64,000 nt of DNA. It comes from Nitrososphaera sp. (GTDB taxonomy: Archaea; Thermoproteota; Nitrososphaeria; Nitrososphaerales; Nitrososphaeraceae). The notes below the pieces were generated by a model that was not told where the DNA came from, searched no databases, and was given only the letters and a program-made list of their open reading frames with translations. This document shows, in pieces, positions 50,305 to 58,258 of the stretch. How positions within the stretch are numbered: the first letter of the stretch is position 1; each line of letters opens with the position of its first letter. The stretch is taken from assembly GCA_039938515.1 (NCBI GenBank), contig JBDUUL010000009.1, forward strand, positions 1-64,000, written 5' to 3'. A program made the translations under genes and the position numbers.

Positions 50305-52254
50305 ATGGGTAGACAGGCATTCCTAGTGATTATTTTGGTTATTGCAATTGCAGTTGCTGCGATTATTCCGTTTGGGATCTCCCGAGGTGCAATATCGCAA
50401 AAAGTGGACCTGATTCCGACTGGTCCTGCACGTCCCTCTCCAGGCAACCATACTTCGCAGGAAACAACAGCAGCGTCGGTTTCCAATTCAAGTTATGCAG
50501 TAGTAAACAACAAGACGGCTATCTCGCAACTAAAGCTCGCGTCGCTTTTGCCGGCTCCTGTCGACCCCAGGGCAGGCAGGGCGGACAGAAACGTCACGGC
50601 AATCGCAGCGGCTGATAAGCTTTTTGATGTGACTTCTAATGGCTCGCACTTTGTCAGTGGAACAAGCGGCAATGCGCTGCAATTCCACGCATACTATGAG
50701 GACTACTTTTCTTATGAAAACTCGTCTTCATTATCGAGCCCTACGCTCACGGTCTCGTTTTGGATGATGAGAGATCCAAACGACCAGAATTACGGGCATT
50801 TTGTTTCATACTTTAACCCCACGTCACATTCGGGCTGGTACTTTGATACCGGCAACTCGACTGACCAATCCGCAAGGTTCACAGTAACAAACACAAATGG
50901 CACCCTGTTCCAGACACAGGATGTAAAACTGCAGATCGGTCATTGGGAGCAAATTGTGGGGGTTTTTGACGGCTCGACTGTGGCCATCTATGGCAACGGG
51001 TCGCTAGCCAGCTCGGTCAGGTTCTCCGGCACCTACAACCCGTCGCCTGCTGTGCCTTTGCGCATTGCAGAGGGCTCTTATTGCAATTCTTGTGTTCCAA
51101 CAGGCCTTACCATAGACGAGCTTCAGATTTACGGAAAGGGCGCCCCGGCATACCAAATAGCCGCGAGGTGGAATTCAAGCCAACCCCTGTTAAACCAGGT
51201 GCCGCTCACTGGCTACTGGAAGTTTGACAACAATCTGGTCAATCAAGTCAGAGGCGATAGCGGCAGCATAGCCACACTGGTAGGCGGTATGGCCGCCGCT
51301 CCTGACGGCCGCGTCTTCTTTACAGAAAAAAACACAGGAGAGATAAGGATTCTCCAGAACAACCGAGTTCTTGCAGACCCCTTTGCCACCATCAACGATG
51401 TCTTTCCGACAATAATGTACGGGCTGCTTGGAATTGCGGTCGATCCCGACTTTGAGTCAAATCACTTCGTTTATGCTTACTACACTTCATTCGATAACGA
51501 ATCGGGCTTGGCCTTGAGCAGGGTCGTTAGATTCACTGACCAGAACAACACTGGAAGCAGCGAGAAAATCATTTTCGACAAAATCCCCGCTTTTAACGGG
51601 ATGCACACTGGCGGTGGATTGGGTTTTGGTCCAGATGGCAAGCTGTACGTCACGGTCGGCGATGGCTACCTAGGGGCACCCGCCCAGAACGTTTCAAGCC
51701 TGTTGGGCAAAACCTTGCGCATCAATAAAGACGGCTCTATACCGGCGGATAACCCGTTTCCAAACTCCCCGGTGTTCAACTACGGACATCGAAACGTCTA
51801 CGGCATCGCTTTCGACAATCGGACGGGAACCATAATATCAACTGAAAATGGTGTTGATATTTACGACCAGGTGAATTTGGAAGTTAAAGCCGGGAACTAC
51901 GGCTGGCCTAACCTGAGGAGGGCAGACACTAACCCCGAGCTTTCAAACTCTACCATGGTGGATCCAATCCTGGTTTACTTTTACACTATTGCACCCACAC
52001 AGGCAGTATATTATGACAAGGCAAAGTTTCCGCAACTGACTGGCATGTTCCTCTTTGGCTCGTACAACCGCGGGGAAATATTTGGCTTCAAGATGGATCC
52101 TGATGGCAAGCATGTAGCGGAGCAAATCGAAATAAAGCTGCCACAAAACACGTTCACGGACCCGGTCACTTCCATCACTGTTGCGCAGGACGGTGGCATT
52201 TATTTTGGAGGCCACCATATATACAGACTATCAGACCTCTCCCTGCAACCCTAG
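50305..52254 (+). CDS. Exported LamG + PQQ-type sugar dehydrogenase
   Basis: 649 residues, ATG. Signal anchor FLVIILVIAIAVAAIIPFGIS; an Ala/Pro/Thr-rich linker; a LamG/concanavalin-like domain (about 95-290: LQFHAYYEDYFSYENSSSLS, TLTVSFWMMRDPN, IVGVFDGSTVAIYGNG); then a beta-propeller of the glucose/sorbosone dehydrogenase family (about 320-645) with FTEKNTGEIRIL, MHTGGGLGFGPDGKLYVTVGDG (catalytic His), GKTLRINKDGSIPADNPF and NYGHRNVYGIAFD. It would oxidise sugars or other aldoses outside the cell using PQQ. PQQ supply in AOA is uncertain. Confidence 0.9.
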   Translation: MGRQAFLVIILVIAIAVAAIIPFGISRGAISQKVDLIPTGPARPSPGNHTSQETTAASVSNSSYAVVNNKTAISQLKLASLLPAPVDPRAGRADRNVTAIAAADKLFDVTSNGSHFVSGTSGNALQFHAYYEDYFSYENSSSLSSPTLTVSFWMMRDPNDQNYGHFVSYFNPTSHSGWYFDTGNSTDQSARFTVTNTNGTLFQTQDVKLQIGHWEQIVGVFDGSTVAIYGNGSLASSVRFSGTYNPSPAVPLRIAEGSYCNSCVPTGLTIDELQIYGKGAPAYQIAARWNSSQPLLNQVPLTGYWKFDNNLVNQVRGDSGSIATLVGGMAAAPDGRVFFTEKNTGEIRILQNNRVLADPFATINDVFPTIMYGLLGIAVDPDFESNHFVYAYYTSFDNESGLALSRVVRFTDQNNTGSSEKIIFDKIPAFNGMHTGGGLGFGPDGKLYVTVGDGYLGAPAQNVSSLLGKTLRINKDGSIPADNPFPNSPVFNYGHRNVYGIAFDNRTGTIISTENGVDIYDQVNLEVKAGNYGWPNLRRADTNPELSNSTMVDPILVYFYTIAPTQAVYYDKAKFPQLTGMFLFGSYNRGEIFGFKMDPDGKHVAEQIEIKLPQNTFTDPVTSITVAQDGGIYFGGHHIYRLSDLSLQP

Positions 52255-52422
52255 CTACTCCGGCAGTGTCGACGTCGCTGTCCCAATGCGGTAGGCCTCA
52301 TTCGTGCGGAGACTGACTGCGAAATGGCCTCCCAGCCAGATAAAGTATAGGGAGCCTTCAGGATGCAGCAATTTACAAGAACCTTGGAAATTGCTGCTGT
52401 TATCGGCTTCACACTACATTGT

Positions 52423-52433
52423 GATATAATATA
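52423..52433 (+). promoter_or_regulatory. TATA box of discoidin-domain protein gene
   Basis: GATATAATATA, 27-37 nt before the TTG at 52460. Confidence 0.5.
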
Positions 52434-52459
52434 CTAATAGAACATAATTACCGAATTAA

Positions 52460-53908
52460 TTGCCCGTCAAACGTATCCACTTTCGAGGAAGGTTATCTCC
52501 TGCAGCTGCAATTCTTCTTGGAGTAATGCTTTTTGGCACAGCACTAAGTAACACCTCGTCAGTCGGTAACCGGTACTCTGCGTCTGCAGCAAGCACATGT
52601 GCGCCCGTGAAGATTTCCGGAATCAGCGCAAGTTCCAGTTATGCAGGGTTTGCGGCGTCCCACGCAATTGATGGCTCCCTTAGAACGAGATGGGCCGCGG
52701 CCCCGGGGTCATGGATTATGGCAAATCTCCAATCAAAGCAGATTATATGCAGTGTAAGCGTAGCATGGTTTAGGGGAGACTCGGTGAAATACAGCTTTGA
52801 AATCCAGCTATCAATCGACGGATCTTCTTGGAGTCAGGCGTATGCTGGAACAAGCAGCGGCAAGACAAAAGCGCTCGAATCTTATTCAATACCGTCTATG
52901 AGCGCCCAGGCAATCAAGATTCTTGTCTCCGGCAGTTCCACCAACAAGTCGGTTAGTATCACAGAACTTGCGGTTGGCAGCTACGCCTCAGTGTCAGCGA
53001 CGCCATCGATAGAGATAACATCACCGGCCCAGCTGTCCACGGTCAGTTCGCCAATCTTGAACGTCACGGGAAGCGCATCTGACGGCACTGGCGCCGGCAT
53101 AGAATCCGTTGAAGTCAGAGTGGATAACGGACCATTCGCTGCTGCCAGACAGCTAGGAAGCAATGGCTGGGGGTCATGGTCTGCTCCTACGAACTTGGGC
53201 GCAGCCGGGCCGCATAACGTCACAGCTATGGTAGTAGACCTGGCCGGTAACCAAGCCAGTAATACCGTCGCAGTTACCGTTCAATCGGGACTTTACGATG
53301 ACTTTTCCGGCGGAACATACACACTTGTCGACGGCCAGTCATCCCCGAATGGCAAGTGGCATGACCAGTTCAACGGATATGGTTCGGCGGGTGTCAGGGC
53401 CGACTCTAACGGCAACAACATTTTCTTTGAGCAGCCAGAGACTGCCACGGACGGAAGTACACACGCAGCGCTAGTGCTATCCACGAAAAACCTTGGTACT
53501 AGCTACAAACTTTCGCTAGACGTCAGAACAGACAGGCAGCTCAAGCCGAATCCCAACACATGGGAAACTGCCTGGATAATGTTCAATTACGTGGATAGCT
53601 GGCACCATTACTACTTTACCCTGAAGACTAATGGATATGAGCTTGGAAAGAAGGATAACAACCTCCAGCGGGATCAGCAGGTCTTTCTTGCAACTGGCGC
53701 GTCGCCGAGCGTGACCTTGGGCACTTGGCAGCACGTGGACATCCAGGTTCAGGGCAACCACATTATCGTATGGGTAAACTCGGCCAAGGTGGCAGACTAT
53801 TTTGACACAGGTATGAGCTCTGCATTCGCAAACGGAGGTGCCCTTGGGCTCTACACCGAGGACTCTGCAGTAAGCTTTGATAATATCTACACGAGTTCGC
53901 TCCAGTAG
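52460..53908 (+). CDS. Exported discoidin (F5/8 type C) + Ig + LamG-like protein
   Basis: 482 residues, TTG start behind a TATA box. Signal peptide (AAAILLGVMLFGTALSNTSS). Domains in order: a discoidin/CBM-like galactose-binding domain (about 50-175: ISGISASSSYAGFAASHAIDGSLRTRWAA, FEIQLSIDGSSWSQAYAGTSSG); an Ig-like domain (about 180-275: IEITSPAQLSTVSSPILNVTGSASDG, HNVTAMVVDLAGN); and a concanavalin/DUF1080-like domain (about 278-482: WETAWIMFNYVDSWHHYYFTLKTNGYELGKKD, WQHVDIQVQGNHIIVWVNSAKV). Probably a polysaccharide- or glycan-binding surface protein; no clear catalytic residues. N-linked sequons are frequent. Confidence 0.8.
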   Translation: MPVKRIHFRGRLSPAAAILLGVMLFGTALSNTSSVGNRYSASAASTCAPVKISGISASSSYAGFAASHAIDGSLRTRWAAAPGSWIMANLQSKQIICSVSVAWFRGDSVKYSFEIQLSIDGSSWSQAYAGTSSGKTKALESYSIPSMSAQAIKILVSGSSTNKSVSITELAVGSYASVSATPSIEITSPAQLSTVSSPILNVTGSASDGTGAGIESVEVRVDNGPFAAARQLGSNGWGSWSAPTNLGAAGPHNVTAMVVDLAGNQASNTVAVTVQSGLYDDFSGGTYTLVDGQSSPNGKWHDQFNGYGSAGVRADSNGNNIFFEQPETATDGSTHAALVLSTKNLGTSYKLSLDVRTDRQLKPNPNTWETAWIMFNYVDSWHHYYFTLKTNGYELGKKDNNLQRDQQVFLATGASPSVTLGTWQHVDIQVQGNHIIVWVNSAKVADYFDTGMSSAFANGGALGLYTEDSAVSFDNIYTSSLQ

Positions 53909-54056
53909 CAGCCAATGAAAGACAATCGACAGTCTACTTGAAGCGGCTAGACCCCCGTGAGCCGAAAGTTTAGGCTCTGGGTTGAGGAAATGTTTCCACA
54001 GCCTGCGTCAGCCCGCAGTTGAACTTGGTGATTTTCTCTAGTTTTTGAAGGCATCA

Positions 54057-54069
54057 AGCTTATATAGAA
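54057..54069 (+). promoter_or_regulatory. TATA box of G1 peptidase gene
   Basis: GCTTATATAGAAT, about 22-34 nt before the TTG at 54091. Confidence 0.5.
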
Positions 54070-54090
54070 TCCGAGGGCTACAAAATCCTC

Positions 54091-54906
54091 TTGAAGATTT
54101 TTCTGTATGGACGCACCAATAATGCCGAGTTCGCACTGGCAACCTTGGCCTTTTTTGCCATAGCAACCCTGCTGTTGCTTCCTATGGTTTCAGTAGTTTT
54201 GGCATCGCCGGCCGACAGGCCAATTCAGGCTCCCAGGTTGCACGTGAAGGATACCAGCTTTAGCTCAAACTGGAGCGGGTACGCAGTAGAATCGAACCTG
54301 AACAGTCCCGCGAGCAACTATATACGCAGTGCGTCAGGTTCATGGGTCATTCCAGCACTTTCCTGTACCCCGACTACCACTTACTCTTCGATCTGGGTAG
54401 GAATAGACGGCTACTCCAGCAATACTGTTGAGCAGCTCGGTACTGAGCAGGACTGCTCTGGTGGAGTTCAGAGAAACTATGCCTGGTTTGAAATGTATCC
54501 TTCAGCCTCAAGGCTAATTACGACTGTCTCGGTCAACGCCGGCGACAGAATAACTGCTTCAGTAGTTTATCTTGGGTCTAGCCAATTCAGGCTCAACCTG
54601 AGAGATCTAACTACAGGTCAGACCTTCAGCACGCTAGCCTCGGGCACCGCCCAGCTTTCCTCCGCAGAATGGGTCGTAGAAGCGCCTTCAGCCGCTTCCA
54701 TCCTGCCTCTGTCGAACTTTGGCACGGCGACAATAACAAATGCCAGGTACACAACGATAGCCTCGCCCTCTGTTACTGAAACAATTAGCGGCCTTGGTTC
54801 GAACACTTATACGGATATCGCGATGCACGACCCTGCAGGCGGTAACGCAACGCCCACTTCGCTTAACCCTACTGGCACTGCATTTCGCGACACGTACTCT
54901 AGCTGA
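54091..54906 (+). CDS. Glutamic endopeptidase, family G1 (eqolisin-like)
   Basis: 271 residues, TTG. Signal segment (FFAIATLLLLPMVSVVLASP). The G1 fold is read from NWSGYAVES (about 60-68), SGSWVIPALSC, SIWVGIDGYSSNTVEQLGTEQDC with the probable catalytic Gln Q115, YAWFEMYP, and SAEWVVEAPS with catalytic Glu E193 or E197. This family of acid endopeptidases was described in fungi and later in bacteria; the two core motifs are intact, so activity is likely, outside the cell. Confidence 0.85.
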   Translation: MKIFLYGRTNNAEFALATLAFFAIATLLLLPMVSVVLASPADRPIQAPRLHVKDTSFSSNWSGYAVESNLNSPASNYIRSASGSWVIPALSCTPTTTYSSIWVGIDGYSSNTVEQLGTEQDCSGGVQRNYAWFEMYPSASRLITTVSVNAGDRITASVVYLGSSQFRLNLRDLTTGQTFSTLASGTAQLSSAEWVVEAPSAASILPLSNFGTATITNARYTTIASPSVTETISGLGSNTYTDIAMHDPAGGNATPTSLNPTGTAFRDTYSS

Positions 54907-54958
54907 GCGCTGCGGGAGCATTCAGGCTCCGCGGCCACAAACCTATTTTGCAGTCGGA

Positions 54959-55207
54959 TCAGATGAGGTTCACGGAAAGGGCGCAGGTCACGTGATAAAG
55001 ATTCTGCCGGCGTTTGGCCCTGCTACTTACTACTGCTTCGCCGATGTTAATTTCCTTCAGACACCTTTTGCAATAAATTGTCTTTAACCTGCCGTGAATA
55101 AGGTATACCCGTCCAGCTATACGCTTTTGAATAGTCAAGGTACTTGCGTTGATTATCTTGTTCTTAATTTGATCCGTCAAAACGTAAATCCTCTTTCCTT
55201 TAGACAT
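54959..55207 (-). CDS. Small zinc-ribbon-like protein
   Basis: 82 residues from the ATG at 55207. A basic N-terminal half (SKGKRIYVLTDQIKNKIINASTLTIQKRI) precedes a possible Zn-binding site with CKRCLKEI and YHVTC (C-x2-C ... H-x2-C, spacing about 20). It could bind nucleic acid. Resembles small thaumarchaeal zinc-finger proteins; not otherwise recognised. Confidence 0.6.
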   Translation of the reverse strand: MSKGKRIYVLTDQIKNKIINASTLTIQKRIAGRVYLIHGRLKTIYCKRCLKEINIGEAVVSSRAKRRQNLYHVTCALSVNLI

Positions 55208-55279
55208 TGGCGGTAGACTCTTGAGCAAAGCTTTCTTTAATGATTGTGGAATTAGGTTCTAATACAATTCGCGAACGCG

Positions 55280-55435
55280 TCAACGCCTGCGGGTGTACCA
55301 CTTGTAAATGTAGTATGCTGCTGCAATTATGATAATTGCAATTATCAGCTGCCAGAAGAATATGATGATAAGCGCTGCGACGATTATCAGGATTGCGATA
55401 ATCACAAAGTCTAAAACTCCAAGAGGGCGATTCAT
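55280..55435 (-). CDS. Small hydrophobic membrane protein (51 aa)
   Basis: ATG at 55433-55435, stop TGA at 55280-55282. After NRPLGVLDF two hydrophobic helices follow almost without a break (VIIAILIIVAALIIIFFWQL and IIAIIIIAAAYYIYKW), ending YTRRR. About 80 percent of residues are Ile/Val/Leu/Ala/Phe. Very short, but the positive C-terminus and good frame make it believable. Confidence 0.5.
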   Translation of the reverse strand: MNRPLGVLDFVIIAILIIVAALIIIFFWQLIIAIIIIAAAYYIYKWYTRRR

Positions 55436-55475
55436 TGGCTGCCTGGTGAACTACGCATAAACGCCCTTCTAAATC

Positions 55476-55757
55476 TTGCCCGCTCCCTTTGAAAAATCGA
55501 AGGATTATAGAACAATTATACCCAGAAAGAGCTACACGAAGTGGGCATTAGGGCTCGAAAATCCTCAGGAAACCGCAGGTTGGTTTTTGACCGAACCGTT
55601 CTGGGGCGAGCTTGCGTCACCGGAGAATGCAAGTAACTGCGACAGATGCATATTACTTACATGTGCTCTGATTTGCAGATGCACAGTCTTCCCGACGCCG
55701 AAATGCAGACAAATATTGTCGAACTTATACTCACAGGCAAGACCGAAGAGTCTCTAG
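55476..55757 (+). CDS. Possible small CxxC protein or 5' part of a shifted gene
   Basis: 93 codons from a TTG. Its first 65 residues read protein-like (KSYTKWALGLENPQETAGWFLTEPFW, then NASNCDRCILLTC), but the last 30 overlap another frame that carries the HExxHH gene at 55646. Either it is a real small gene ending in the overlap or a single indel split a longer gene. Not resolvable from this sequence alone. Confidence 0.3.
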   Translation: MPAPFEKSKDYRTIIPRKSYTKWALGLENPQETAGWFLTEPFWGELASPENASNCDRCILLTCALICRCTVFPTPKCRQILSNLYSQARPKSL

Positions 55758-56092
55758 CTCTCCTTAGCAAATACTACAATATGCAGCCTCCCGGCATTTG
55801 CGTGGGCACGGTCAAGGGAAAAAGGAGGACCGCATACGCGGTCTATGTTGCACGGGAAAAGAGGATTTACGCCATGAATTCCGAGATCTTTTTTAACCCG
55901 TTTGTTATGCTGCATGAATTCTACCATCACCTGCGCTCGCGGTCGGGAGCGCATCGCGGGACCGAAAGGCATGCTAACCTTTTTGCCAAGGCATTCATAG
56001 AGTCTTACTTGAACGAAAAAGGCAAATCCGGCGCTAGAAGCCCGCCTAGCAGCCTCAAGATAGAACGCGAGCCGGCAAACGACGACCCTTGA
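55646..56092 (+). CDS. HExxHH putative metallopeptidase-like protein
   Basis: 148 residues from an ATG; other in-frame ATGs lie at 55661 and 55679. The motif MLHEFYHHLRSR (H-E-x-x-H-H) in an alpha-helix is the zinc signature of small gluzincin-like peptidases. It is preceded by IYAMNSEIFFNPFV and followed by HRGTERHANLFAKAFIESYL, whose His/Glu could give the third ligand. No signal peptide, so cytosolic or acting on imported peptides. Family uncertain. Confidence 0.6.
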   Translation: MHITYMCSDLQMHSLPDAEMQTNIVELILTGKTEESLALLSKYYNMQPPGICVGTVKGKRRTAYAVYVAREKRIYAMNSEIFFNPFVMLHEFYHHLRSRSGAHRGTERHANLFAKAFIESYLNEKGKSGARSPPSSLKIEREPANDDP

Positions 56093-56136
56093 GCGCGGCT
56101 TCACCTTAGCACGGAAATAGAAATGAGCCCTTTGCC

Positions 56137-56748
56137 CTAGAAAAGGGCCTTTATGCCTTGGACGATATATTGCACAGCAATGGCGGCGATGAAGACTGCG
56201 AAGACTCGGGATATGATCATGGCGCCCCTCTTACCGAGGACTAAGTAAATCTTGTCGGCGTTTTTCAAGATTACATAAGTGATTCCGATGACAGCAAGTA
56301 TGGAGAGGACAGTCAGCAAAAGTCCGCTGGACTCAAGCGTGATAATGACCGCGGTTATTGCACCGGGACCAGCGAGCAAGGGAAAAGCGAGGGGCACCAC
56401 GCCGGTGTCCCCTGCTTGGTCTCTTGCAATGAAGCTCCTTTCTCCCCCAGTGAGTAATTGTATCGCGACAATAAAGAGGAGAACCCCGCCGGCCACCATA
56501 AAGCCATAGAGAGTAATTCCAAAAATGGCAAAAATCTGAGTTCCCGCAATTGCGAAGGCAAAAAGCAAGCCGGCGGCCGTCAATGTTGCAGTCCTGGAAA
56601 TCTCGACGCGCTTCCTGCTCTCCATTTTTTCCGTCAAAGCGATATAGATGGGAACTATACCCAGAGGATCGAGCACTACCAGTAGCGCGATAATAGATCT
56701 GGCAAGAAGGGAAAAAGGATCATTTGGAATCGAAAATAAGTCCACCAA
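56137..56748 (-). CDS. MarC-family integral membrane protein
   Basis: 203 residues, TTG (or the next GTG). Six hydrophobic helices with MarC signatures: IALLVVLDPLGIVPIYIALTE, ISRTATLTAAGLLFAFAIAG, FPLLAGPGAITAVI, and ISRVFAVFIAAIAVQYIVQGI. A membrane protein family of unknown substrate, formerly linked to multiple antibiotic resistance. Convergent with the HExxHH gene. Confidence 0.93.
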   Translation of the reverse strand: MVDLFSIPNDPFSLLARSIIALLVVLDPLGIVPIYIALTEKMESRKRVEISRTATLTAAGLLFAFAIAGTQIFAIFGITLYGFMVAGGVLLFIVAIQLLTGGERSFIARDQAGDTGVVPLAFPLLAGPGAITAVIITLESSGLLLTVLSILAVIGITYVILKNADKIYLVLGKRGAMIISRVFAVFIAAIAVQYIVQGIKALF

Positions 56749-56991
56749 GCGCCTATTACAAGTAATCAGGACAAGAAAAAACCTTGCAGCTGCTCCCTCT
56801 CAATAGCAAATCGGGCGTATGGACCTTATCTAGCTACGAAGCGTGACATCATTGCCGGCTCAGATTGCGCTATTATCCCAGCGCGATATAGGTGAAACTT
56901 TGCTGCGGGAATAACAAAAAGAAAATTCCTTCTCCTAGACGTCCAGAGGTCGCTTTTATAATCGAGTGTGTAGCTTTTGTTAATTACATCG

Positions 56992-57390
56992 TTGGTTGAC
57001 GCCCTCACTGTCGGCACTTATGCAATTGTAGCGTTTGCCCTGTCCCCGGCCTTGATTTTCCTAGTTTATCAAGACAGTTTTGCGACTCAAAAGAGTGCAA
57101 TCGGGTCGAGCCAGCTAGTGACTCCAAACGCGATGGGAGCAGAATCACTCAGCGACCTAGGTGCGCATTCCAAAACCTCGATAGTTTCATCCCGCGATAA
57201 TCCAGAGATGGTTCTGGCTGAAACGTACAACGAGGCCGCGGCCTCTGAGATATCGCGATGCGCTCCTAGCAACTTTACCGCTCCTCTCTGCCAAACTACG
57301 ATGTCGCTTCTGGTTAACACTTGTGGAGAAAATCAGACCCGCGTGCCCGCCTGCCAAGACCCGAGAGTCGAATTGTTTCGGCCCGGTTGA
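56992..57390 (+). CDS. Membrane-anchored exported protein, Cys-containing tail
   Basis: 132 residues from a TTG at 56992. Hydrophobic anchor (TVGTYAIVAFALSPALIFLVY), then a polar region with SRCAPSNFTAPLCQTTMSLLVNTCGENQTRVPACQD: four cysteines and N-glycosylation sequons (NFT, NQT) suggest a disulfide-bonded exterior domain. TATA box CTTTTATAA at about 56954-56962 gives a start near 56988. Unknown function. Confidence 0.5.
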   Translation: MVDALTVGTYAIVAFALSPALIFLVYQDSFATQKSAIGSSQLVTPNAMGAESLSDLGAHSKTSIVSSRDNPEMVLAETYNEAAASEISRCAPSNFTAPLCQTTMSLLVNTCGENQTRVPACQDPRVELFRPG

Positions 57391-57421
57391 GCAGCCACTT
57401 TGCATTCGTCACATCTTAAAA

Positions 57422-57562
57422 TCAATGGGTGAGGTCAGCACCAATAAACCATATTTCATTGCCGAAAGACTTTAAACCGATAGAGGCAATTAGAAGTAAG
57501 CCGGTTGTCGGAATGGCGCACAGTGAAGCGATCATGACAATTCTGCAAACCTTCTCTGCCAT
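57422..57562 (-). CDS. Possible single-helix membrane protein (46 aa)
   Basis: ATG at 57560-57562. MAEKVCRIVM, a helix (IASLCAIPTTGLLLIASIGL), and a polar tail (KSFGNEIWFIGADLTH). A longer frame upstream is not coding-like. No clear TATA box was found for it, so this is tentative. Confidence 0.3.
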   Translation of the reverse strand: MAEKVCRIVMIASLCAIPTTGLLLIASIGLKSFGNEIWFIGADLTH

Positions 57563-57607
57563 CTTCAGGCAGCAGATAGTTCGGTCAAGTAATCGGTGCC
57601 AGGTTCT

Positions 57608-58081
57608 ATGATAGATGAGATCCTCTGCTTGGTAAATGGCAGAAGCGTGATAGTAGATGCATGCGTCTCGCGAGAAATTGTAAGAAAGCTCGCTGACAGA
57701 GGAATAAAGGCCCGCCACGTTACGGATATGGATCCGAAAATGACGGACGACGAAATTGCCCAAATAATGCTTCCTGACGATGTTCTAATTACGAAAGACG
57801 TGGACTTTGCCAGGACCTTGAGGGAGCGTGCTATCCTTCTCCCGCATATGCAGCAATCTGGCGTGAACGCTGCAGGTCTCGAGAAAAAGAAAAAGCTTCC
57901 AAAAATAAAGCTGTCCAAGGAGGTAAAGGCCGCAGCCAAAGACTCTATCGCGCGCGAAATGACACTGGGCATACTTCACCTCAAGATACTCTGCGGAGTC
58001 TTCATGGTATTTGATATGAGAGTTCTGTCCGTAGAAGAGGTCAAGGAGATATACCGCTTTGTCAGGATAGCTGCGACCTGA
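57608..58081 (+). CDS. PIN-like DUF5615 nuclease-type protein
   Basis: 157 residues from the ATG at 57608 (a GTG at 57596 is possible). SVIVDACVSREIVRKLADRGIKARHVTDMDPKMTDDEIAQ, then DDVLITKDVDFART: the acidic residues D, D and D/D of the PIN-like fold are placed as in DUF5615. A Lys-rich segment (KKKKLPKIKLSKEVKAAAK) and a final helix extend it. These proteins are often toxins or RNases; no antitoxin gene is adjacent. Confidence 0.6.
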   Translation: MIDEILCLVNGRSVIVDACVSREIVRKLADRGIKARHVTDMDPKMTDDEIAQIMLPDDVLITKDVDFARTLRERAILLPHMQQSGVNAAGLEKKKKLPKIKLSKEVKAAAKDSIAREMTLGILHLKILCGVFMVFDMRVLSVEEVKEIYRFVRIAAT

Positions 58082-58227
58082 GAGCAGGTTAAGCTTTTCA
58101 TTCACAGGATTCAGTCGGGCGACTTTGGACTTTTGTATCCGCTTTATGAAGTTTCCTTGCTTAGTCTCTTTAAAACGGTATTTCTGTGACTACTATCGAA
58201 ATTCGAATAGCAGATCTCTTCAGAATT

Positions 58228-58238
58228 CTTATATGTAT
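58228..58238 (+). promoter_or_regulatory. TATA box of the tyrosinase-like gene
   Basis: CTTATATGTAT, 21-31 nt before the ATG at 58259. Confidence 0.5.
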
Positions 58239-58258
58239 CTTATCTGAGAAAAAATTAC

